Shown here in pieces: positions 54,775 through 62,131 of a stretch of DNA of 64,000 nt. Each line of letters begins with the position of its first letter. The stretch's first letter is position 1. The DNA is from Runella sp. MFBS21 (lineage in GTDB: Bacteria > Bacteroidota > Bacteroidia > Cytophagales > Spirosomataceae), in contig NZ_JARNTW010000010.1 of NCBI RefSeq assembly GCF_029433105.1, positions 124,001 through 188,000 of the forward strand. The letters are read 5' to 3'. The notes beneath the pieces are model-generated. The model was not told where the DNA came from and made no database searches. It was given only the letters and a program-made list of their open reading frames with translations. Position numbers and translations under genes: made by a program.

Positions 54775-55788
54775 ATGGCACATCAAAATTTAGCATTGGT
54801 CACAGGCGCAAACGGACATTTGGGCAACAATTTAGTACGATTGTTGATTGAAAAAGGCGTGCCTGTTCGGGCGTCGGTTCGTAACCTCAAAAACAGAGAG
54901 CCGTTTGTAGGATTGGATTGCGAAGTTGTACAAGCCGACATCACAGATAAGCAATCTTTGAAAAAAGCATTGCAAGGCGTGGAGACGTTTTATGCGGTAG
55001 GGGCAGCTTTCAAACTTTGGGCAAAAGACCCCAAAAAAGAAATTTACGACGTAAACCTCTCAGGAACAAAAAATATGATAGAGGCCGCCGCCGAAGCAGG
55101 GGTAAAGCGCATTGTATACGTGAGTTCGGTGGCGGCTTTGGATTATTCCAGACTCCCTACCAAAGAACAAAATGGCTATAATCCCGACCGCAGAGATATG
55201 TATTACAATTCAAAAAATGACGGAGAAAAACTGGCGTTTGAGTTGGCAAAAAAACACGACATTGAGTTAGTGGCGGTATTGCCGTCAGGAATGATTGGTG
55301 GCGAAGCATTTGCCCCGCTCAATGTGTCTTACAACATTATTCACTTGATTTTGAAGAAGCAAATTCCGGTCGAAACCAACATTACCCTCAATTGGATTGA
55401 TGTAAAAGATGTGGCAGAGGGGTGTTATTTGGCAGCTATAAAAGGCAGAAATGGCGAACGTTATATTTTGGCCAATGAAAAATGTACTTCCATCAAAGAA
55501 ACCACAAAAATCGCGCAGGAGCTTTTTCCCGAACTGAAAATAAAACTACCCACCGCCGTCCCCAAAACCATTTTGTTTGGGGTGGCGTGGTTGATGGAAA
55601 TTGGAAGTAAAATAAGCGGTAAAGCCCCTTTGTTGACCACCAAAGATATCGCTATGTTTTCGGGACTTCAGCAAGACTTTGATATTTCAAAAGCACGAAA
55701 AGAGTTGGGTTTCAATCCCAAAAACCCAACGCAAGCAGTAAGAGAAGCCATGTACTATTTGCGTGACAATGAAACACGTTTTAATTGA
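54775..55788 (+). CDS. NAD(P)-dependent reductase (dihydroflavonol reductase-like)
   Basis: 337 residues of extended SDR type. The nucleotide motif TGANGHLGNNL is near residue 11, the strand VYVSSVAALDYS near 115 with the catalytic Ser, and YYNSKNDGEK near 140 is the YxxxK pair. It resembles dihydroflavonol-4-reductase and 3-beta-hydroxysteroid dehydrogenase-like proteins of Bacteroidota, whose substrates are mostly unknown. A Crp-like regulator precedes it. It marks the left edge of the AT-rich region. Confidence 0.85.
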   Translation: MAHQNLALVTGANGHLGNNLVRLLIEKGVPVRASVRNLKNREPFVGLDCEVVQADITDKQSLKKALQGVETFYAVGAAFKLWAKDPKKEIYDVNLSGTKNMIEAAAEAGVKRIVYVSSVAALDYSRLPTKEQNGYNPDRRDMYYNSKNDGEKLAFELAKKHDIELVAVLPSGMIGGEAFAPLNVSYNIIHLILKKQIPVETNITLNWIDVKDVAEGCYLAAIKGRNGERYILANEKCTSIKETTKIAQELFPELKIKLPTAVPKTILFGVAWLMEIGSKISGKAPLLTTKDIAMFSGLQQDFDISKARKELGFNPKNPTQAVREAMYYLRDNETRFN

Positions 55789-55941
55789 CCCAAGAAGGGA
55801 TAAGCCATCTTTGAGCTCCACTCCCGACACATCTTGAACCTCAAAATGACTGACTGGGGGTTTTCTCGTTCTCATAGGAGGTGTAAACGAAATTAGGTAT
55901 ATTTACGGGGAGGTTGGCTGACATTTTATAGAGACCCTACA

Positions 55942-56331
55942 ATGATAGAAAAAAAATATAAAATATTACTTGACGACAAATTGTTTGGAACGACAAAATT
56001 AGAATTTGGCGACCCACCTATGGGTGTTGTATTTGGACAAGTAAACTTTGATAATAAAAGTATCGGATATGACTATATTAAACAATATTGCATTGACAAC
56101 TTAATTGAAATTCAAACAGATTGCCCAAACGACAATTTGATTTCAACAGGGCAAATTGGAAATCTAAAAGTTTACAATTCTGAAAATTATGAGCTTGTTG
56201 GAATAGGGAATATTATTGAAGGAATGGACTCTGAAAAATACACAATAACAATTCTTGGGTTAGACAGTGAAGTTTACGAAAAAGAATTTCCAGAACACAT
56301 TGCTGAATACAAACAAAAATTAAAGAATTAG
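55942..56331 (+). CDS. Hypothetical protein in AT-rich island
   Basis: 129 residues, not recognised; no signal or membrane helix. Beta-rich N-terminus (KKYKILLDDKLFGTTKLEFG) with GVVFGQVNF, then a helix and a central NLKVYNSENYELVGIGNII. Size, acidity and island position recall immunity-type or cassette-encoded proteins, but this is guesswork. Starts at ATG 55942 in sequence much AT-richer than the preceding genes. The next gene begins 2 bp after its stop. Confidence 0.6.
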   Translation: MIEKKYKILLDDKLFGTTKLEFGDPPMGVVFGQVNFDNKSIGYDYIKQYCIDNLIEIQTDCPNDNLISTGQIGNLKVYNSENYELVGIGNIIEGMDSEKYTITILGLDSEVYEKEFPEHIAEYKQKLKN

Positions 56332-56333
56332 CG

Positions 56334-56789
56334 ATGAACAGAAATAACCAGAAAGAAACACTTTACAGAAAGGTAAACACAAAGGTAAGGAATGTAAATC
56401 ACAATTTCGGTGGCGACTTTAAATATTCAAGACACAAGAAAAAAGAAACTTTGGAGCAAACCAAAGGAACAATGTATAGCAATAAGGAAAGAGGGCTAGA
56501 CTATACACCTCTTTTTAGATTTTTACTATCAAAAGTTGGTTTGAATTGGAATGACATATTTAGTGAAGCCAAATCAAGACTAGACAAAATAGAACCAATA
56601 TTTTGGTTAGTGGCATTGAACCAAAATGACAGAAAAGAAATTGTAAGACTTGGCAAAGCAACATATTTTTCAGGACTATATGTTGACGATGACGGAATTT
56701 TGCAATTATCAAATCCCGATTTGCAAACAACAGACTTGAAACATTATTGTGAGTGTTGCACACATACATTTAATGGACAAGTATATTGA
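56334..56789 (+). CDS. Hypothetical CxCC-motif protein in AT-rich island
   Basis: 151 residues, basic N-terminal half (NRNNQKETLYRKVNTKVRNV) and a C-terminal CECCTHTFNG that could bind a metal. The middle RGLDYTPLFRFLLSKVGLNWNDIFSEAKSRLDK is rich in aromatic and charged residues. Similar short proteins ending in CxCCTHTFNG occur in unrelated bacteria as cassette-type or phage-neighbour genes (from memory). Begins 2 bp after the stop of the previous gene, thus possibly cotranslated. No function known. Confidence 0.65.
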   Translation: MNRNNQKETLYRKVNTKVRNVNHNFGGDFKYSRHKKKETLEQTKGTMYSNKERGLDYTPLFRFLLSKVGLNWNDIFSEAKSRLDKIEPIFWLVALNQNDRKEIVRLGKATYFSGLYVDDDGILQLSNPDLQTTDLKHYCECCTHTFNGQVY

Positions 56790-56811
56790 AAATAAGAAAA
56801 ACAAACGCTAA

Positions 56812-57098
56812 TAACTAAGCATTCGTGGTGGCCGTAGGCCAAGTCATGAAGACCCGAAAGCCTTTGGGATTGAACGAAACTCGGGTGGGCGGCTAGTCTA
56901 GCGGTAGGGATTTTACCATAATGTAGCACAATGGCTGTGGTATGCTGAGAATAGTTTTTAAAAGTACTTGGGTTGCGACCAAGTATCGAAACACTACGCT
57001 CAAAACGGTGAGTTAATTCTTGAAAACCAGACACTTTTCTAATGGCGCGATTGATGAGCGTATGCTCCCTTAGCTCATCAGAATTCTTTTTTTGTCAT
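56812..57098 (-). pseudogene. Frameshifted remnant of a tyrosine recombinase N-terminus
   Basis: Read on the minus strand, ATG 57098 gives MTKKEF followed by a stop; in the frame shifted by one base the reading continues SDELREHTLINRAIRKVSGFQ and then RNPSTFKNYSQHTTAIVLHYGKIPT. This is the SAM-like N-terminal domain of a tyrosine recombinase (the type SPNTIKNYTRHVAQLALHFGKLP), the kind found with IS91-like elements in Bacteroidota. After GKIPT the homology breaks off (near 56905), and the rest is unrelated or decayed. No catalytic domain remains. Confidence 0.72.
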
Positions 57099-57393
57099 GA
57101 TTAATTTTAAGTTTAAATAGGCCTTAAAATGAACCCTTTTGTCTACGAGGATTTTGTTCAACACGGGTTTGGCGTCAGGCGGGCGAACATTCTTCGCATC
57201 AACATTTTTGCTAAATTTGAACTGCGGTTCTTCGTATTCAAGAGTGTCCCGAACGCTAAGCTGCAGCACATTAGCGCTAATAGCACACCCATCCCTGCAA
57301 AGACTATTCTGCATTTTGACTACGATTAACTTCATTTTGGAAACAATCAGCAGAATTAGCGACTATACTTTTGCATCATAATTAATTTAAAAA
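57099..57393. other. Intergenic remnant region before the SDR gene
   Basis: About 295 bp with no supported gene. A minus-strand open frame of 85 codons passes through 57078-57335 and ends in MTKKEF, i.e. it merges with the recombinase remnant, so its upper part is probably former leader DNA. TACTTTTG at 57366-57373 matches a plus-strand -7 box for the SDR gene, but the nearest TTTG is 25 bp upstream, longer than usual. Confidence 0.45.
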
Positions 57394-58245
57394 ATGTTTA
57401 AAATGCAAAAGACAGTTTTAATTACCGGAACTTCCACTGGAATCGGAAGAGCAGCAGCCATTCATTTTGCCAAAAATAATTGGAATGTCGTGGCGACAAT
57501 GAGAAATCCTAAAAGCGATACAGAACTTATAAAAATTCCAAATATTTTGGTAACTGCTTTGGACGTAACTAATCCAACATCTATTACAGAAGCAATCAAT
57601 TTGGGAATTGGACAGTTTGGAAAAATTGATGCGGTTGTAAACAACGCTGGTTACGGACAGCAAGGATTATTTGAGGCTGTCTCACCCGAAAAAATTCAGG
57701 CACAATTTGATACCAACGTTTTTGGTGTGATGAATGTGATAAGAGGATTGCTTCCACATTTTAGAAGTAATAAAGGAGGTGTTATTGTGAACATTTCATC
57801 GGGAATTGGTAAAATTGCAACGCCTATTACAAGCATTTATACCGCTTCCAAATTTGCTATTGAAGGTTTTTCAGAAGCACTTGCCTATGAGTTAGATTCA
57901 CAAAACATCAAAGTAAAAGTAGTGGAACCAGGATTTATCAAAACGCCTTTCTACGAAAGAGCAGGTAAAGAGTTTGCTTTTATCGATGAATCCTTGTTGG
58001 ACTATCAAAAATTCTCCGATGATATGGCTTTGTTTTTCAAAGGGTTTGAAAGTATAGAAAACCTCTTCACTGCCGAAGATGTAGCCAAAGTAACTTATGA
58101 GGCTGCCAATGATCAATCCAATAGATTGCGATTTATTGCGGGATCTGATGTTGAACCTCTTATAGAAATACGCAATTCCAAACCAGAAGAAGAATACCTG
58201 CAAACGATTAGAAGTATTTTCTATCCAAGCGGTTTTAAATTGTAA
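57394..58245 (+). CDS. Short-chain dehydrogenase/reductase
   Basis: 283 residues. Classical SDR: cofactor motif LITGTSTGIGRAAA near residue 10, VNNAGYGQQG near 88, catalytic Ser in NISSGIG near 135, YTASKFAIEGF (YxxxK) near 150, PGFIKTPF near 186. Substrate unknown. An ATG three codons later is an alternative start. It is followed by a terminator and an AraC-type gene on the same strand; the same pairing is common in Flavobacteriia. AT-richer than the genes left of the island. Confidence 0.88.
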   Translation: MFKMQKTVLITGTSTGIGRAAAIHFAKNNWNVVATMRNPKSDTELIKIPNILVTALDVTNPTSITEAINLGIGQFGKIDAVVNNAGYGQQGLFEAVSPEKIQAQFDTNVFGVMNVIRGLLPHFRSNKGGVIVNISSGIGKIATPITSIYTASKFAIEGFSEALAYELDSQNIKVKVVEPGFIKTPFYERAGKEFAFIDESLLDYQKFSDDMALFFKGFESIENLFTAEDVAKVTYEAANDQSNRLRFIAGSDVEPLIEIRNSKPEEEYLQTIRSIFYPSGFKL

Positions 58246-58255
58246 ATATAGTTTA

Positions 58256-58287
58256 ACAGGAAGCATTTTTAGCGCTTCCTGTTTTTT
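58256..58287 (+). terminator. Terminator of the SDR gene
   Basis: ACAGGAAGC (58256-58264) pairs perfectly with GCTTCCTGT (58274-58282), 9-base loop, followed by TTTTTAAC. The TAACTTTG at 58288-58295 directly behind it is a possible -7 box for the AraC gene. Confidence 0.82.
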
Positions 58288-58312
58288 AACTTTGTAATTA
58301 GATTCTAATAAA

Positions 58313-59230
58313 ATGATTGACCATTCAAAGTCAAAATACACGACACTTAATTTTAAATCAATATCGGATTTTACAAACGCTTTGGGCGTAGCAAAACCCA
58401 AACATCCACTTGTTTCAGTTTTTAAAAACAACAATATTTCTCCTGAAACAATTGTAAAAAAACTGAATGCTCATTTTTATATGATTTCCTTTAAAACCAA
58501 TTTGAAAGGAAAAATGAGATATGGACAAGGGTTTTATGATTTTGAAGAAGGAGGAATGATTTTCGTTGCACCAAATCAGGTTTTATCAATAGCAGAAGAT
58601 ACAGATGTTTGTGAGGGTATCAGTCTGATTTTTCATTCAGACTTTATTCGCAATTATCCTTTGGTTAAAAACATCTCCCGTTATGGATTCTTTTCTTACA
58701 ATGTCAACGAAGCCTTGCACCTTTCTGAAAGTGAAAAGGAGAAAATCATTCAAATTTTCGAAAGTATTTCGCAAGAACTCAACACAAGTATTGACGAAAT
58801 AAGCCAGGATTTAGTAATATCTTACATTGAAGTATTGTTGAATTACTGTAATCGTTTTTATAAAAGACAATTCATTACACGCAAATCAGTCAACACTGAC
58901 TTGCTTTCGGCAATGGAAGATTATTTAGAAAAGTATTTTGGACAATTGGCCATTAATAAAGGATTGCCTACTGTTAAGGAAGTTGCTCAATATCTAAATG
59001 TATCCTCAAGTTATTTAAGTGATATGCTTAGAGCTACCACCGGACAAAATGCGCAACAACATATACATTCAAAACTTATAGACAAGGCAAAAGACTATTT
59101 AAGCAATCAAGAAATGTCTGTTGCCGAAATTGCCTATCAATTGGGTTTTGAACAACCGCAATCTTTCCATAAATTATTTAAAAAGAAAACGGACTTTACC
59201 CCATTGGAATATAGACAATCGTTAAATTAA
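58313..59230 (+). CDS. AraC-family transcriptional regulator
   Basis: 305 residues. N-terminal sensing domain of the AraC_N/cupin-like sort (DFEEGGMIFVAPNQVLS), with the two HTH units at residues 205-300: TVKEVAQYLNVSSSYLSDMLRATTGQNAQQHIHSKL and SVAEIAYQLGFEQPQSFHKLFKKKTDFTPLEYRQ. It is 67 bp downstream of the SDR stop with a terminator between, so it may have its own promoter (TAACTTTG at 58288-58295). Likely regulator of the SDR gene. Confidence 0.92.
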   Translation: MIDHSKSKYTTLNFKSISDFTNALGVAKPKHPLVSVFKNNNISPETIVKKLNAHFYMISFKTNLKGKMRYGQGFYDFEEGGMIFVAPNQVLSIAEDTDVCEGISLIFHSDFIRNYPLVKNISRYGFFSYNVNEALHLSESEKEKIIQIFESISQELNTSIDEISQDLVISYIEVLLNYCNRFYKRQFITRKSVNTDLLSAMEDYLEKYFGQLAINKGLPTVKEVAQYLNVSSSYLSDMLRATTGQNAQQHIHSKLIDKAKDYLSNQEMSVAEIAYQLGFEQPQSFHKLFKKKTDFTPLEYRQSLN

Positions 59231-59405
59231 AAACTCACTACCGTGAGTAAAGGTATTGGCAATAGGCGGGCTAAACTCCTTCGATTGGACACTTATACAA
59301 GGGTCAACCACGGGGGGGCGCTTCGTTCTTCGATTGAATCCCAGAATGCATTCGGGATGCTAAAAATCTCTGCCTTCGGCAATCCCCAAAATTAGCAATA
59401 ATAGT

Positions 59406-60059
59406 ATGACTGACCAACAAGCAATAGAACTCATAGAAAAGGAATTCAAGGACAAGACACTTGGAGTGACAGAACAGTATCTTGGAATTCATAGTCCAAT
59501 CCATGTTGACAACAAACTAAAAGTTGACCGCATTGACCGAGACAGAAAAGACGAACTAATTATCGCTTACTTACCTGTTCTTGAAGAGAAATTTTATTTT
59601 GCAGTTTACATTGACACAGAGACAAACGAAATAACAGGTGTTGGGACTGAAGCATATCATCGGGTGTATTTCAGAGCAATATCAGAAACATTCTCTGCGG
59701 ACGAATTAAAAGCAATGACACGATTAACACCAACTGAATTGTGGAATAAAGGCGACCTTAGAAAAAGTAGAAAATCTAATAATACATTTAGCAATCTGAC
59801 AATTTTGCCCAACCCAGAACCTGACGAATTTGAAGATAAACTAAAAAAACTGCTTGACTTTTTGGAGCAAGACAAGGAAGGAATAAAACGACTTGCTGCA
59901 AAAGCAAATGGATATGTTCAGGTTGCTATGGAGATTCATAATGGAAATGGAATGATTGGCGGATATAACATTGACACAGACGACATAAGAAGAATGAACG
60001 ACTTAAAACTATCAATAAATTTTGACCTTTATGTTGGCGGAAATAGCTTTAAGGAATAG
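59406..60059 (+). CDS. DUF4279 domain protein with unknown N-terminal domain
   Basis: 217 residues. The C-terminal half (about residues 130-215) is DUF4279: EPDEFEDKLKKLLDFLEQ, NGYVQVAMEIHNGNGMIGGYNI, DLKLSINFDLYVGGN. The N-terminal half (residues 1-100) is a separate beta-rich domain (KDELIIAYLPVLEEKFYFAVYIDTE) of unknown family. Such short multi-domain proteins without partners are common in gene cassettes and immunity loci. Preceded by 175 bp of noncoding DNA rich in short palindromes. Function unknown. Confidence 0.72.
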   Translation: MTDQQAIELIEKEFKDKTLGVTEQYLGIHSPIHVDNKLKVDRIDRDRKDELIIAYLPVLEEKFYFAVYIDTETNEITGVGTEAYHRVYFRAISETFSADELKAMTRLTPTELWNKGDLRKSRKSNNTFSNLTILPNPEPDEFEDKLKKLLDFLEQDKEGIKRLAAKANGYVQVAMEIHNGNGMIGGYNIDTDDIRRMNDLKLSINFDLYVGGNSFKE

Positions 60060-60189
60060 AACTACTATACTACTAACACAGATTTTGCATCAGGCAGGGT
60101 GAATTCGGTCGCTGTTGCGATGCAAATTTGAAGCTTTGTGCTTCGAAATCCATCCGAAAACGTTTTGTACTATTTAAAATCGATTACAA
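60060..60189. repeat. Palindromic spacer between island genes
   Basis: 130 bp without a gene. TTTGCATC (60085-60092) is inverted as GATGCAAA (60120-60127), and GAAGC/GCTTC (60131-60135 and 60141-60145) forms a second hairpin directly behind it. The arrangement is reminiscent of cassette recombination sites, but no recognisable core site (GTTRRRY) is present at the expected spots. Confidence 0.4.
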
Positions 60190-60924
60190 GTGAACGAAAT
60201 ATATAAGCACAAACTTGAAATATTACGACAGCGGATTCCTATCGGACTCCGACACGGGCTAACATTGCTTGAAGAAGTTGAAGGAGATTTAGAAAAAGCT
60301 GAAAAGCATTTTGTGGAAGAAATGGTTGTTCTAACAATTAGCAAAACAGGAGTGACATCAGACGCTGCAATTAGATACTTAACAAAAAGTAATTTTGATA
60401 TAGGGTTGACAATTAAAAGAATTGATGAAGAACGTTACACTTTGACAGAACTTATTATTAGAAAATATAAAGACAAAAAAGAAGAAGCATTAGACAAAGT
60501 ATATTTGACGATTGAGGAGAAGTATAATTTAGAAAGAGATTTTTGGCTCAATTTTGGTTATTTGAAAAATTTGCCTTCCGAAATTTATTGCTTTGTGGCA
60601 ATTATGGAGTGGCTTAACTTTGAAGAGAGGGAAGGCTATCAAAATGCTTTGTCGTTTAACTTGGATATAGTTGTCCAACAAATTGATAAAAAGCTGGACC
60701 TTTCAGAGTTGATGCATTCTTTGAAAAAAGCGGAGAATATTCTGGTACTTGTTTACGAAGAATATGATGCGAAAAAATCCTATAAAAATTATTCAAGAGC
60801 TACTCATGATTTGCGAAATAACAAAGGCTTTCAAGAAGTTGAAAATGGATTTAAAGAACAAAAACAAATACTTATAAATCGACTTTATGAATTTGTACAA
60901 AATAATGTTGACAAATTCCCGTAG
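60190..60924 (+). CDS. Hypothetical protein with TS-N/UBA-like N-terminus
   Basis: 244 residues from GTG 60190. Residues 5-45 (LRQRIPIGLRHGLTLLEEVEGDLEKAEKHF) copy the three-helix UBA/TS-N pattern seen at the N-terminus of EF-Ts ([26 protein letters not shown] type). Residues 45-78 (TISKTGVTSDAAIRYLTKSNFDIGLTIKRI) look like a second copy. The remainder is helical and charged (DKKLDLSELMHSLKKAENILVL) with no known domain. No signal peptide. Function unknown; ubiquitin-fold or translation-factor contact is only a guess. Confidence 0.68.
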   Translation: MNEIYKHKLEILRQRIPIGLRHGLTLLEEVEGDLEKAEKHFVEEMVVLTISKTGVTSDAAIRYLTKSNFDIGLTIKRIDEERYTLTELIIRKYKDKKEEALDKVYLTIEEKYNLERDFWLNFGYLKNLPSEIYCFVAIMEWLNFEEREGYQNALSFNLDIVVQQIDKKLDLSELMHSLKKAENILVLVYEEYDAKKSYKNYSRATHDLRNNKGFQEVENGFKEQKQILINRLYEFVQNNVDKFP

Positions 60925-61033
60925 AGAAGAAACCGTACACAGCATCGATTTAGTAATATGGCGCCCTGCAATCTTTAATATTTGTTCGAACTTTCACTAA
61001 AAATCTGGCGTATCACCAATTTACAAACCGCAT

Positions 61034-61789
61034 ATGACAGACAATCACTACAAACACGACATAGAAACTAAACAAGCAATTCTTGATAATATTGAAAAAT
61101 ATGGTTGCCACTTAGCATTACTGGAGGCTGACAACTATTTACCCGCTTTTGTTTATTCAATCGGACTATTTAAAAATTTTGGACACCCTGAAATTATTTG
61201 CTTTGGCTTAAAAAAGGAAGTAATGGCTTCTATAATTAATCATGCTTGCGACTTGATAAAGAGAGGTGAAACACTTGCAACTAATAAACTCTATTCAGGT
61301 TTTTTAAGGGGTTTCGACATTCAGTTTTTGCAAGTTGACAAAGACTACTACCCAGACTATGTAGGTTATGCAGGTTGGTTTTACGACATGACTTTTGATT
61401 TTCCAGTATTACAACTTGTTTGGCCAGACAAGCAACATAATTTTCCGTGGCACAAAGACTTTGACCCTAACTGGAAATTCAAACAACCTTTGCTTGACCG
61501 AAATACGGACTTTAAATTTTATGAAGAACGAAACTTAGGTGTCTATACCACAAGTCAAGCTTTCAATGGGGATCCGATATTATATGTTTATCATAACGAA
61601 GACGGTGACTGGCAATTTCACACAAGCTTAGAACCCAATTTAGATGATGCAAAACTTGTTTGTTTAGAAGAAATCACCAAATTGGACCCAACAATAAACG
61701 AACTCTATCATTTACAATTTGGTTGGTGGGCATGGCGAGACCATAAAGATGATGAATGGAAATACGAAGAAGAGATAGATGAAGAATAA
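61034..61789 (+). CDS. DUF4262 domain protein
   Basis: 251 residues. The N-terminal part is DUF4262: NIEKYGCHLALLEADNYLPAFVYSIGLFKNFGHPEIICFGLKKE (residues 17-60), FQLVWPDKQHNFPW further on, as in many cassette-encoded or phage-associated proteins. The C-terminal 80 residues (VYTTSQAFNGDPILYVYHNEDGDWQFH) recall the DUF2185-like domains of bacterial immunity proteins. Acidic tail KYEEEIDEE. Rightmost gene of the AT-rich island. Function unknown. Confidence 0.75.
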   Translation: MTDNHYKHDIETKQAILDNIEKYGCHLALLEADNYLPAFVYSIGLFKNFGHPEIICFGLKKEVMASIINHACDLIKRGETLATNKLYSGFLRGFDIQFLQVDKDYYPDYVGYAGWFYDMTFDFPVLQLVWPDKQHNFPWHKDFDPNWKFKQPLLDRNTDFKFYEERNLGVYTTSQAFNGDPILYVYHNEDGDWQFHTSLEPNLDDAKLVCLEEITKLDPTINELYHLQFGWWAWRDHKDDEWKYEEEIDEE

Positions 61790-62059
61790 CCGTATGTAAC
61801 TCGGGTTTTTATGCAGGTTAGGTATGACCTTATAACATCAACTATTTGCAAATCCCAGTGTCTGTTTAGTAAGACGCGTAACTATCAATTTTTGTACTTA
61901 ACTTCAACGATATAACTTTCTTGTGAAAATTAAATATTTAAAAATTAGTGCTTTGTAGTTGAGTCTGACGTATTCGCTTATCACTAAAATTAATAAATGA
62001 GTAGCGAAATCGAGGTTTGGAGCCGTAATAAATATCAAAAAGAAATACCAAGAAGTTTT
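61790..62059. other. Noncoding AT-rich tail of the island
   Basis: No supported gene. Several TAAC and GTTA words and a short palindromic stretch (TTATGCAGGTTAGGTATGACC) are the only structure seen. It separates the DUF4262 gene from the terminator of the convergent phosphatase gene. Confidence 0.45.
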
Positions 62060-62095
62060 TATAAAAACTCAAGGCCGCCTTGTCAGGGCGGCCTT
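62060..62095 (-). terminator. Terminator of the phosphatase gene
   Basis: AAGGCCGCC (62071-62079) pairs with GGCGGCCTT (62087-62095), 7-base loop; on the minus strand it is followed by GAGTTTTTATAAAAAC. It is 36 bp after the stop of the minus-strand gene. Confidence 0.88.
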
Positions 62096-62131
62096 GGCAT
62101 TTAGAAATTATAAACTAGATAGAGGAGGTGA

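Noticed and set aside
59231-59350. ACTCAC-TACC-GTGAGT hairpin and other small palindromes behind the AraC gene as a terminator
   Set aside because: Six-base stem without a T run; too short to call a terminator, and no other signal defines its role.
55942-62059. Integron with attC sites
   Set aside because: GTTRRRY/RYYYAAC core pairs at the right distance could not be found by eye, and no intact integrase is in the window; kept as a hypothesis in the findings only.
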